64,000 nt of DNA from Methylobacterium sp. NMS14P. Its GTDB lineage: Bacteria > Pseudomonadota > Alphaproteobacteria > Rhizobiales > Beijerinckiaceae. Numbering within the stretch: the stretch's first letter is position 1; every line of letters begins with the position of its first letter. The notes beneath the pieces were generated by a model. It saw only the letters and a list, made by a program, of their open reading frames with translations. It made no database searches and had not been told where the DNA came from. Of this stretch, positions 27,016 through 46,141 are shown in pieces. Both the position numbers and the translations under genes were made by a program. The stretch is taken from contig NZ_CP087106.1 in assembly GCF_028583545.1 (NCBI RefSeq), positions 1,804,501 to 1,868,500 of the forward strand, read 5' to 3'.

Positions 27016-28080
27016 ATGGTCCGCGTCCTCTGCCTCGGCTACAGCGTCACGGAGCTGCCGGGCTACGTCGAGCGGGCCAACGCCCTGGCCGAGGCCGAGG
27101 GGCGCCCGGTCACGTTCCTCCGCAGCGGCTGGGGCGGCCATTCCCTGCCCTCCATCGCCGCCCTGATCGACGAGATCCTGGACGCGATCCCCTGCGACCG
27201 CGTCCTCCTCGAGCTGTTCACCGGCAATGTCCGCTACTTCGACGGCGCGACGATGCGGGCCTATCTCGACGACATCCTCGCGGCGACCGCCCGGCGGGAC
27301 CTGCCCGCCGCCTTCCTCAACCTCCACCAGGGCGGCGTCGACTACGCGGCCGAGCCCGTCGCCGGCCTGCTGGCGGAGTACCGCGCCCTCTACGGGATCC
27401 CCTATCTCGACATCGCCGCCCCGGTGGCGGCCGCGGGCGCGGGCGACATCACCTACCTGCTGAAGGACGCGACCCACGTCACGCCGGCGGGGGCCGACCT
27501 CTACGGCACCCTGGTCTACAGCTTCCTGCGCGCGCCGCCGCCGGGCCGGGCCTATATCGAGCGGTTCCGGACCCTGCCGGGCCGGTTCGAGGCCCTGCCG
27601 CTGCGCGCCCTGCCCGGCCTGACCTGCGGGTTCGCCCTGCGCCGCAACGGCATCCCGCTGGACTTCCTGGAGATCCCGGAGGGCACGCGCGTCGCCGTTC
27701 CCCTCGGGCGCCCCCGCGACGTGATCGGGCTCCTCGTGACCTACGGGCCGCGGGCCGGCACGCTGACGGTCGAGGACCCGGCGACGGGGCGCGGGCGGGC
27801 CCTCGTCGCCTACGACGCGTTCTCCTACTACACGCGCTCGATGTTCCGCAGCGTGACCCTCCCGGCGGCGCGCGCGCTGACGTTCGCGCAGTCGGCGGAG
27901 CGCCCGGACATCGCCCTGCGCAAGGGCGCCCCGGACCCGGGCCCGCGGATCGGGCGCGTGTCGCACGTCGTCTGCCGGCGCAGACTGGGTCCCGCCCAGC
28001 GCGCCGCCCGCCTGCTTCACCGGCTGCGGCGCGGCCTGCGCCGCGTCGGGCTGCGCGTCGGCCTCGTCCGAGGCGCCTGA
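27016..28080 (+). CDS. SGNH-hydrolase-like protein
   Basis: A 354-residue protein. The four SGNH blocks can be traced: block I LCLGYSVTE (Ser in GYS rather than GDS), block II RSGWGGHSLPS (Gly), block III LLELFTGNVRYF (Asn), block V DATHVTPAGADLYG (Asp and His). Catalytic Ser, Gly, Asn, Asp and His therefore appear present. A beta-rich C-terminal domain follows (about 190-320) and the protein ends with a very basic tail (RRLGPAQRAARLLHRLRRGLRR). No signal peptide is seen. It may deacylate a glycan or lipid; there is no operon partner to help. Confidence 0.75.
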   Translation: MVRVLCLGYSVTELPGYVERANALAEAEGRPVTFLRSGWGGHSLPSIAALIDEILDAIPCDRVLLELFTGNVRYFDGATMRAYLDDILAATARRDLPAAFLNLHQGGVDYAAEPVAGLLAEYRALYGIPYLDIAAPVAAAGAGDITYLLKDATHVTPAGADLYGTLVYSFLRAPPPGRAYIERFRTLPGRFEALPLRALPGLTCGFALRRNGIPLDFLEIPEGTRVAVPLGRPRDVIGLLVTYGPRAGTLTVEDPATGRGRALVAYDAFSYYTRSMFRSVTLPAARALTFAQSAERPDIALRKGAPDPGPRIGRVSHVVCRRRLGPAQRAARLLHRLRRGLRRVGLRVGLVRGA

Positions 28081-28187
28081 CCCCAGCCCCGTTCGGGATC
28101 CGGACGCGAGCGGGCCCGTCGTCGGAGACCGTCCCCCGTCGGCGACGGCCCGGATCGGGGCGCCCTCGGCGCCCGTTCGGGCATAGT

Positions 28188-28270
28188 CATGCAGGCATGA
28201 GCGTTCGAATAACGTGCCTGTATTTCTCTCGATATCTCGGTATCTGTATTTATATGGTAAGTCTCCATAT
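28188..28270. promoter_or_regulatory. AT-rich region with palindromes upstream of the chemoreceptor
   Basis: The gap before the chemoreceptor gene is unusually AT-rich. It holds the palindrome CATGC-AG-GCATG at 28188-28199 and the inverted repeat ATATGG (28252-28257) / CCATAT (28265-28270). The promoter is probably here, and the palindromes are candidate regulator sites. No sigma-factor consensus was firmly recognised. Confidence 0.4.
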
Positions 28271-28374
28271 CACTCTGAGCACCAGTGCGCGCGAAGGGTG
28301 ATGTGATCGATCGTGGATTCCTGTTCGTGGCGTGTGATAAGCTGTGCCGGTGACGCCGGCGGAGATCGAACGGA

Positions 28375-30072
28375 ATGCGGATCCTGCGTGATGCAAACCT
28401 GCATTTAAAAATGTCCGCGCCGCTCTTGTTCATGGTGATCGTGTGCGCCGCTTCTGCCACGTACTCGCTCAAAGAACTCAGATCAATCGAGGAAAGAAAT
28501 AGATTTTTGGTGGATTACTATTTCGCGAGGCTCGAGCTTTTCTCGCGCGTCCGCGAAAAATTCGTCGACGCGGCGCTCATGAATCGCAACCTCATCATCG
28601 GCGAGCCGAAAGGCGACATCCCCCTCTTCCGCAAGCGCTACGACGCCTCCGTCAAGGCCGTGGCCGACGGCATCGAGACGCTGGAACAGGGCTCGCGGCG
28701 CGCAGAGATCGCGGCGCTGCAGCGCCAGATCGGCGCGGTCGCCCGGGACTATTTCGACCTGCTCGACCGCTCCAACTACCTCGCGCTCCGGAATGACCGG
28801 CCGGCGGCGATCCAGGTCGGCGTGGTTGCCAGCCGCGAGGTCCGGGCGCAATTCGACCGGGCGGCCCAGGCGTACGAGGCGGAGGCGGCGGCCCGGCTCG
28901 GCGAGGCGAAGATCGCCACGCAGCAGGGGGCCGAGCAGGCCCGGACGGTCCTGATCGGTGCCACGGTGGCGGGCCTGCTCGTCGCCCTCGGACTCTCCGC
29001 GGCCATCGTCGTGGTCGGTGTCACGCGGCCGCTCCACCGCCTCGTCGCCGCGCTGCGGCGCGTGGCGCAGGGCGACGGCGCGGCCACGATCGCGGAGGCG
29101 CGGCGCGGCGACGAGATCGGAGCGGTCGGCCGGGCGGTCGAGGCGATCCGGAGCTTGATCATCCGCAACGCCGAGGCGGAAGCCGAGGGCCGGCGGCGCG
29201 CCGACGCCGCCGCGGCCGCAGCCCGCAAGGAGGCCACGATGGGCCTCGCCCAGACCTTCGAGGCGGCGGTGGCCAGGATCGTGGACCGGGTCTCGACCGC
29301 CGCGGGCGAACTCGAGGGCACCGCCCACCAGATGACCGCGACCGCCCAGGAGACGGCCAGCCAGTCGGGCGCGGTGGCGCTGGCGGCCGAGGCGGCGGCG
29401 GTCAACATCGGCGCGGTGGCGGCCGCGACCGAGCGGCTCGGCAGCGCCATCCAGGCGATCGGCCGTCAGGCGGGTGGCTCGTCCGAACTCGCCCAGCAGG
29501 CGGTCGGCGAGGCCGACCAGACCGCCGGGCTCGTGGCCGAGCTGCGGCAGGCGGCCTCCGAGATCGGCGACGTGGTGCGGCTGATCGCGTCCATCGCCGA
29601 ACAGACCAACCTGCTGGCCCTCAACGCCACCATCGAGGCGGCGCGGGCCGGCGAGGCCGGCCGCGGCTTCGCGGTCGTGGCGGGCGAGGTGAAGGCCCTG
29701 GCCGAGAAGACCGCGCGGGCGACCGACGGGATCGCCGCGCAGATCGGCCGGATCCAGGGCGTGACCGGATCCGCGGTCGGCGCCATCGGCGCGATCATCA
29801 ACCGGATCCGCGAGATCAACGGGGTGGCGATCGCGATCGCCGCGGCCGTGGAGGAGCAGGGCGCCGCGACCCAGGAGATCGTGCGCACCATCGCCCAGGC
29901 GACGCGGGGCGCCGCGGAGGTGACCGGCACCATCGCCGGCGTGGCCGAGGCCTCCGAGCGGACGGGGGTCGCGGCCGACCACGTGCTCACGGCCGCCACC
30001 GCCCTGTCCCGCCAGTCCGAGGGGCTCTCGGCGGAGGTCGGGCGGTTCCTGGCCAACGTGCGCGCAGCCTGA
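28375..30072 (+). CDS. Methyl-accepting chemotaxis protein (four-helix-bundle sensor)
   Basis: A 565-residue transmembrane chemoreceptor. TM1 is near residues 13-31, followed by a helical periplasmic domain of the 4HB type (about 32-190), TM2 near 195-217, a HAMP domain ([20 protein letters not shown]) and a cytoplasmic signalling domain. The hairpin tip is recognisable as [20 protein letters not shown], the CheA/CheW contact. There is no C-terminal CheR-tethering pentapeptide. The first 70 or so codons use many A/T-ending codons, unlike the rest. Ligand unknown. GGAG lies about ten bases upstream of the start. Confidence 0.94.
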   Translation: MRILRDANLHLKMSAPLLFMVIVCAASATYSLKELRSIEERNRFLVDYYFARLELFSRVREKFVDAALMNRNLIIGEPKGDIPLFRKRYDASVKAVADGIETLEQGSRRAEIAALQRQIGAVARDYFDLLDRSNYLALRNDRPAAIQVGVVASREVRAQFDRAAQAYEAEAAARLGEAKIATQQGAEQARTVLIGATVAGLLVALGLSAAIVVVGVTRPLHRLVAALRRVAQGDGAATIAEARRGDEIGAVGRAVEAIRSLIIRNAEAEAEGRRRADAAAAAARKEATMGLAQTFEAAVARIVDRVSTAAGELEGTAHQMTATAQETASQSGAVALAAEAAAVNIGAVAAATERLGSAIQAIGRQAGGSSELAQQAVGEADQTAGLVAELRQAASEIGDVVRLIASIAEQTNLLALNATIEAARAGEAGRGFAVVAGEVKALAEKTARATDGIAAQIGRIQGVTGSAVGAIGAIINRIREINGVAIAIAAAVEEQGAATQEIVRTIAQATRGAAEVTGTIAGVAEASERTGVAADHVLTAATALSRQSEGLSAEVGRFLANVRAA

Positions 30073-30082
30073 GGGCGGGCGC

Positions 30083-30108
30083 GGCCCGCTCCCGCGCGGG
30101 AGCGGGCC
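30083..30108. terminator. Bidirectional hairpin between chemoreceptor gene and glgP
   Basis: A perfect 26-base palindrome with 13-bp arms (GGCCCGCTCCCGC and its complement) lies between two convergent genes, 11 bases after one stop and 10 bases before the other. It could end transcription from both sides; no T-tract is present on either side. Confidence 0.65.
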
Positions 30109-30117
30109 GGTGGCGGC

Positions 30118-32643
<2,526 letters not shown>

Positions 32644-33079
32644 GTGCGGGTCCCCCAAAGTCGTCTCCCCGGATTCTAGCGCCGGGGGTGTCGTGGGCGG
32701 ATTATCTCTTTTGATGGATTGCCGCCGCATGAACGGACGGACGATCCGTGCCCCGAAGCGTCCGACGATGCGGTCGGCTTCCGGCGAAGTCGTGGCAGCG
32801 CCGCTCCGGCGGAGCGCACGGGCACGGCGGAGGAGATATGGCGCGGCGGCGTGACATTCCAGTCACAGTTCCGCGCGGTGGCCCTGCACGAGGGGCATGC
32901 GCCCGAGGGATGCGGGGCGCAGCCATTCGCCGGACAGGGTCCCGACGGGATTCCGGGCGCGGTCCCGAACCGGCGCTCCGTTGCCGGCGCGCGCCCGGCG
33001 CGCGCGCCGCGCGCCCACCGGCGGTCGCCAGCGCGCGGGTCAGCGGTTAAGCGTGGGCCGCCGATGCGAGGGGCGCAGC
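32644..33079. other. Divergent intergenic region, glgP/GH13 glucosidase
   Basis: A 436-base gap with no supported gene. Possible short frames on the plus strand are arginine-rich shadows without ribosome sites. A locally AT-richer patch at about 32695-32720 could contain the glgP promoter; no operator-like palindrome was seen. Confidence 0.5.
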
Positions 33080-34666
<1,587 letters not shown>

Positions 34667-34918
34667 GCGGAGCCCGGCCCCGGCGCCCGTCAGGCCGGGG
34701 GCCGAATCACCTGTCCGGCGCGCGCCGCCCGTTGGGCGGGCCCCTTCGGCCGGACCCCGTCCGGCGTGCCGGGCGCCGCTGTCCTGGGCCGGAGACCATT
34801 ATCCAGCGGCGGAAATTTGCCGTGCCGGCGCGATTTCTCGCTGCGATGCCACATAGGTAAGTGACGCTTAATCACCACGGTGGCCTATTTTGTGCGTCGC
34901 AACGGAACCGTCGCGGCG

Positions 34919-34924
34919 AAGGAG
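34919..34924 (+). promoter_or_regulatory. Shine-Dalgarno site that sets the glgA start
   Basis: AAGGAG, eight bases before GTG 34933. No comparable site precedes the earlier in-frame GTG at 34861 or the later ATG at 35005, so the glgA protein probably begins at 34933. Confidence 0.7.
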
Positions 34925-34932
34925 CATTGGCC

Positions 34933-36549
34933 GTGGTTGAGATCGTGACAGCCGTGCCTGCCCGATCGACTGCCAGACCGGGGCATCCCGCCCGGCCAGG
35001 ATCAATGCTGATGCTCGATGCGCGCCGTGGTGGTTCCTTCGCCGAGTGGTCGTCCGGCGAGGAGAACGGCGTCGGTCCCGTACCGGTTCCGGCCCGGCCG
35101 GCCTCGCTGCGCCGCCGCATCCTCTACGCGACGCCCGAGATGGCGGATTTCGTGAAGACCGGCGGCCTCGGCGAGGTCTCGGCCGCCCTGCCCCGGGCCC
35201 TGGTCCCGCACTACGACATCCGCGTCCTGATCCCGGGCTACCGGCAGGTCCGCGCCGCCTTCCCGGAGATCCCGGTCGTCGCCCGCCTCGAGGGGTTCGC
35301 CGGCATCCCGGCCTGCGACCTCGGCCTGGTCGAGGCCGCCGACGGCCTGCGCATCTACGTCCTGCTCAGCCCCGACCTCTACGAGCGAGACGGCACGCCC
35401 TACGGCGACCAGCACGGCGATTTCGGCGACAACGACCTGCGCTTCGCCCGCCTCAGCCTCGCGGCGGCGGACCTCGCCACCGGCGCCGATCCCGACTGGG
35501 CGGCCGACCTCCTGCACCTCAACGACTGGCAGGCGGCCCTGGCCCCGGCCTATCTCGCGTGGCGCGGCCGGCGGGTCCCGAGCGTGCTGACGATCCACAA
35601 CCTCGCCTACCAGGGCCTGTTCCCCCGGGACGCCCTGCCCCGGCTCGGCGTGCCGGACTCCGCCTTCCAGGTCGACGGCGCCGAGTTCTACGGGCAGCTC
35701 TCCTTCCTCAAGGCCGGCATCTTCTACGCCTCGCAGGTCACCACGGTGAGCGAGACCTACGCGCGGGAGATCCAGACGCCGGAGCTGGGCTGCGGCCTCG
35801 ACGGGCTGCTGCGCACCCGCGCCGGCCAGGGCCGGCTCGCCGGCATCCTCAACGGCATCGACGAGAGCTGGGATCCGACCACCGACCCGCACCTCGCCAC
35901 GCGGTTCGAGATCGACGACTGGAAGGGCAAGCGCGCCAACACCGAGGCGGTGCGCCAGCAGTTCGGCCTCGCGGTCTCCCGCGGGCCGCTCTTCGCCATC
36001 GTGTCGCGCCTCGTGCACCAGAAGGGCATCGACCTGAGCCTGCAGGCGGCCGAGACCATCGTGGCCGGGGGCGGCCAGCTGGTGGTGATCGGCCAGGGCG
36101 AGGGCCGGTTCGAGCAGGCGCTGCAGGGGCTCGCCAAGCGCCATCCCGACGCGGTCGGCGTCCATGTCGGCTTCGAGGAGGCGCAGGCCCGGCGGATGTT
36201 CGCCGGCAGCGACTTCCTGCTGATGCCCTCGCGCTTCGAGCCCTGCGGCCTCGCCCAGATGTACGCGCAGCGCTTCGGCTCCCTGCCGATCGCGCGGCGG
36301 ACCGGCGGCCTCGCCGACACGGTCGAGGACGGCGTGACCGGCTTCACCTTCGCGGACGCCTCGGCGGCGTCCTTCGGCGCGGCGGTGCGGCGGGCCCTGG
36401 AGGCCTTCGGCCAGAAGAAGCGGCTGAACGCCATGCGGCGGCGGGCCATGGCGGCCCGCTTCGGCTGGGACCAGGCCGCCGACAACTACGCCGGGCTCTA
36501 CGGCCGGGCGATCGGCAACAGCGTCGGGCTGCGCTGGCGGGCCGCGTAG
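34933..36549 (+). CDS. glgA: Glycogen synthase (ADP-glucose type)
   Basis: A 538-residue GT5 enzyme that extends alpha-1,4-glucan from ADP-glucose. The substrate-binding KTGGLGEV motif is at residues 75-82, HLNDWQAAL and TIHNLAYQGLFP follow, and the C-terminal domain carries SRLVHQKGIDL, PSRFEPCGLAQ and RRTGGLADTV. Bacterial GlgA usually has the KTGGL motif near residue 15, so this protein carries about 60 extra N-terminal residues rich in Pro, Arg and Ala; if the true start were at 35005 the extension would be shorter. It lies between the GH13 glucosidase and a convergent glgB. GlgC, which makes ADP-glucose, is not in the window. Confidence 0.95.
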   Translation: MVEIVTAVPARSTARPGHPARPGSMLMLDARRGGSFAEWSSGEENGVGPVPVPARPASLRRRILYATPEMADFVKTGGLGEVSAALPRALVPHYDIRVLIPGYRQVRAAFPEIPVVARLEGFAGIPACDLGLVEAADGLRIYVLLSPDLYERDGTPYGDQHGDFGDNDLRFARLSLAAADLATGADPDWAADLLHLNDWQAALAPAYLAWRGRRVPSVLTIHNLAYQGLFPRDALPRLGVPDSAFQVDGAEFYGQLSFLKAGIFYASQVTTVSETYAREIQTPELGCGLDGLLRTRAGQGRLAGILNGIDESWDPTTDPHLATRFEIDDWKGKRANTEAVRQQFGLAVSRGPLFAIVSRLVHQKGIDLSLQAAETIVAGGGQLVVIGQGEGRFEQALQGLAKRHPDAVGVHVGFEEAQARRMFAGSDFLLMPSRFEPCGLAQMYAQRFGSLPIARRTGGLADTVEDGVTGFTFADASAASFGAAVRRALEAFGQKKRLNAMRRRAMAARFGWDQAADNYAGLYGRAIGNSVGLRWRAA

Positions 36550-36655
36550 GGATTTCTCGCGGGCCCCCCCCCTCTGCGGGGCGGGTAGGCCCGTTCGGGT
36601 CAGATCATCGCTGCCAACGGCGCGGGCGCTTCCCCTCGCGCCGCTTCACCGCGCC

Positions 36656-36787
36656 CGTCGTCCCGGGGCGTCGCAGCCGGACCCGGACGGGTACGCCGGA
36701 GGCGGGCGACCCGGACCACCGTCGGTGCGGACCTTGACCGCCGGCGGGCCTGGATCCCGGGCTCCGCTGCGCGGCCCCGGGACGACG
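36656..36787. repeat. 13-bp inverted repeat flanking a 106-base spacer
   Basis: CGTCGTCCCGGGG at 36656-36668 and CCCCGGGACGACG at 36775-36787 are perfect inverted copies in the gap between convergent glgA and glgB. The element resembles a large extragenic palindromic repeat; it may act as a bidirectional transcription barrier. No gene is seen in the 269-base gap. Confidence 0.7.
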
Positions 36788-36818
36788 CGGTGACGCCTGG
36801 GCGGAGGCGAAAGTCTCC

Positions 36819-39097
36819 TCACCCCTCCAGCAGGAAGATCATCGTCGCCAGCGGCGGCAGGGTCAGCGACAGGCTCTGCCTCTGACCATGGCTCGCCTGA
36901 TCGTCGGTGTGGCGCCCACCCTGGTTGCCCAGGTTGGACCCGCCGTAGACCCCGGCATCCGAGTTGAACGCCTCGCGGTAGAAACCCGCCTGCGGCACGC
37001 CGATCCGGTAGCCCTCCCGCGGCACCGGCGTGAAGTTCGACACCACGATGGCGACCTCGCCGGGCTTCGCGCCCTTGCGGGCCCAGGCGATCACGCTGTT
37101 GTCCTGGTCGTCCGCCACCAGCCACTGGAAGCCGGTATGCTCGACGTCGCGGCTGTAGAGGGCCGGCGTCGAGACGTAGAGCCGGTTCAGGTCGCGGATC
37201 ACGCTCTGGACGCCCTTGTGCAGGGGATCGTCCAGCAGGTGCCAGTCCAGGCTGTTGTCGTGGTTCCACTCCCGCTCCTGGCCGAACTCGCCGCCCATGA
37301 ACAGCAGCTTCTTGCCGGGATGCCCCCACATGAAGCCGTAATAGGCCCGGAGATTCGCGAATTTCTGCCAGCGGTCGCCCGGCATCTTGCCGAGCAGCGA
37401 GCCCTTCCCGTGCACGACCTCGTCGTGGGACAGCGGCAGGATGAAATTCTCCGAGAAGGCGTAGAGCAGCCCGAAGGTCAGGTTGTGGTGGTGGTAGCGG
37501 CGGTGGATCGGATCCTCCTGCATGAAATGCAGGGTGTCGTGCATCCAGCCCATGTTCCACTTGAAGCCGAAGCCCAGGCCGCCCGTGTAGGTCGGGTGCG
37601 AGACGCCCGGCCAGGAGGTCGACTCCTCCGCGACCGTGATCGTCCCCGGCGCGTGGCTGTAGGTCGCCTCGTTGGTCTTGCGCAGGAAGTCGATGGCGTC
37701 GAGGTTCTCGTTGCCGCCGTAGCGGTTCGGGATCCATTCGCCCTGGCGGCGCGAGTAGTCGAGGTAGAGCATCGACGCGACGGCATCCACGCGCAGGCCG
37801 TCGAGGTGGTAGTGCTCCAGCCAGAACCGGGCGTTGGCGGCCAGGAAGGTCGCGACCTCGGTCCGCCCGAAATTGTAGATGTAGGTGCCCCAGTCCTGGT
37901 GGAAGCCCTGGCGCGGGTCGGCGTGCTCGTAGAGGTGCGTGCCGTCGAACAGGCCGAGCCCGTGGGCGTCCAGCGGGAAGTGGCCCGGCACCCAGTCGAG
38001 CAGCACGCCGATCCCGGCCTCGTGGGCCGCGTCCACGAAGGCCGCGAACTCCTCGGGCGTGCCGAAGCGGCTCGTCGGCGCGAACAGCGAGACCGGCTGG
38101 TAGCCCCAGGACCCGTCGAACGGGAACTCGGTGATCGGCAGCATCTCGATATGGGTGAAGCCCAGATCCTTCACGTACGGGATCAGCCGCTCGGCGAGTT
38201 CCCGGTAGGTCAGGTAGCGGTTCCCCTCCTCGGGCACCCGCGCCCAGGAGCCGAGATGGACCTCGTAGACCGAGATCGCCGCGTGGCGCGGGTCCTTGGC
38301 GCCGCGGGTGCTCATCCAGCCGGAATCGCGCCAGTCGAAGTCGCTCGACCCGTGGGTGACCGAGGCGGTCTCCGGCGGGTGCTGGGCCGCGAACGCGACC
38401 GGGTCGGCCTTGAGCGGCACCAGGGCGCCGTCGGGGCCGCGGATCTCGAACTTGTAGCGCACGCCGGCCTTCAGGCCCGGCACGAACAGCTCCCAGATGC
38501 CGCCGTCCTGCCAGAGGCGCATCGGGTGGCGGCGCCCGTCCCAGTCGTTGAAGTCGCCGACGACGCTGACCTTGCGGGCGTTGGGCGCCCAGACGGCGAA
38601 GCGGAAGCCGTCGATGCCGTCGAGCTGCCCCGACTGGGCGCCGAGCATCCGGTAGACGAGGTTGGTGCCGACCTCGCGGAGCGCCGCCACGTCGTACTGC
38701 TCGATCGAGGAGCCGAAGCCGTAGGGGTCGTAGCGGCGGCGCCTCGTCCCGTCCCAGGCCTCGACCTCGATCTCGTAGAGGGGCCGGTGCTCACCCTCGA
38801 TCCGGGCGACCCAGAACCCGTCCGGGTGGCGCTTCTCGAAGGGCGCGGTGCGGCCGTCCATCACCAGGGTGGCGGCCCGCGCCTCGGGCAGCACGGCGCG
38901 CACCTCCCAGGCCTGGGGCCCGACCCGGTGGGGGCCGAGCACCGCGAAGGGGTCGCCGTGGTTGGCCGCCATCAGCGCGGCGATCGCGTCCGGGTGGACG
39001 CTCGGCGGCTGCGCGGCGCCGGAGCCCGGGACATCCGCGGTCCGCGCCGGTCCCGCCTCCGGGCCGGCCCGTCGTGCGAAGGTCTCGTCGATCGCCG

Positions 39098-39101
<4 letters not shown>
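36819..39101 (-). CDS. glgB: 1,4-alpha-glucan branching enzyme
   Basis: A 760-residue GH13 enzyme that introduces alpha-1,6 branches. An N-terminal domain (about 35-145), a CBM48 domain (about 160-260, [21 protein letters not shown]) and the catalytic barrel are all present. Catalytic residues are Asp439 (DGLRVDAV), Glu492 (VAEEST) and an Asp near 560 ([12 protein letters not shown]), each offset by 34 from the E. coli positions as I recall them. The ATG overlaps the stop of the treS fusion (ATGA at 39101), so branching enzyme is made from the same message as TreS-maltokinase, as expected for the GlgE pathway. Confidence 0.97.
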
Positions 39102-42376
<3,275 letters not shown>

Positions 42377-42525
42377 CGCGTCGCTGCCTCATCGGTCGAG
42401 TCTGACGGGACCGGCGGGGGACCCGGCCGGGGCGCGGGCGGCGGGCCGCCGCGCGGGTGCGAGGGTCGGCGACGGGAATTCCCGCCGCCGCATTCAACTG
42501 CCATGGCCGAGTGCCACGGGCGGCC

Positions 42526-45906
<3,381 letters not shown>

Positions 45907-46052
45907 GCTGCCTCTCGGCTCCCGTTCCCAGTGTCGTAACGCCCGAACCGCCGGGCTGTGCCGCCCGATCCGGTCCGACGTATCTCAGCAGAGTCGCGTG
46001 ACAGAGCTGCGGAGGGGGCACCGGAAGACGCGCCCGGACCGCCGCCGGCATA

Positions 46053-46130
46053 GCGAGCGGAGCGAAGCGACCCAGCAGCGCCACGCTGATCCAGGTCGCG
46101 CTGCCCTGGGTCGCCCCTCGCCGCTCGCGA
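46053..46130. repeat. Palindromic extragenic repeat, copy 2
   Basis: The arm GCGAGCGGAGCGAAGCGACC at 46053-46072 faces an imperfect inverted copy ending near 46130. The core matches copy 1 at 22109 in 20 of 21 positions. It lies in the 235-base gap between the malQ-treY and glgE genes, which may therefore be partly uncoupled. Confidence 0.75.
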
Positions 46131-46141
46131 CGACGGCGCAG

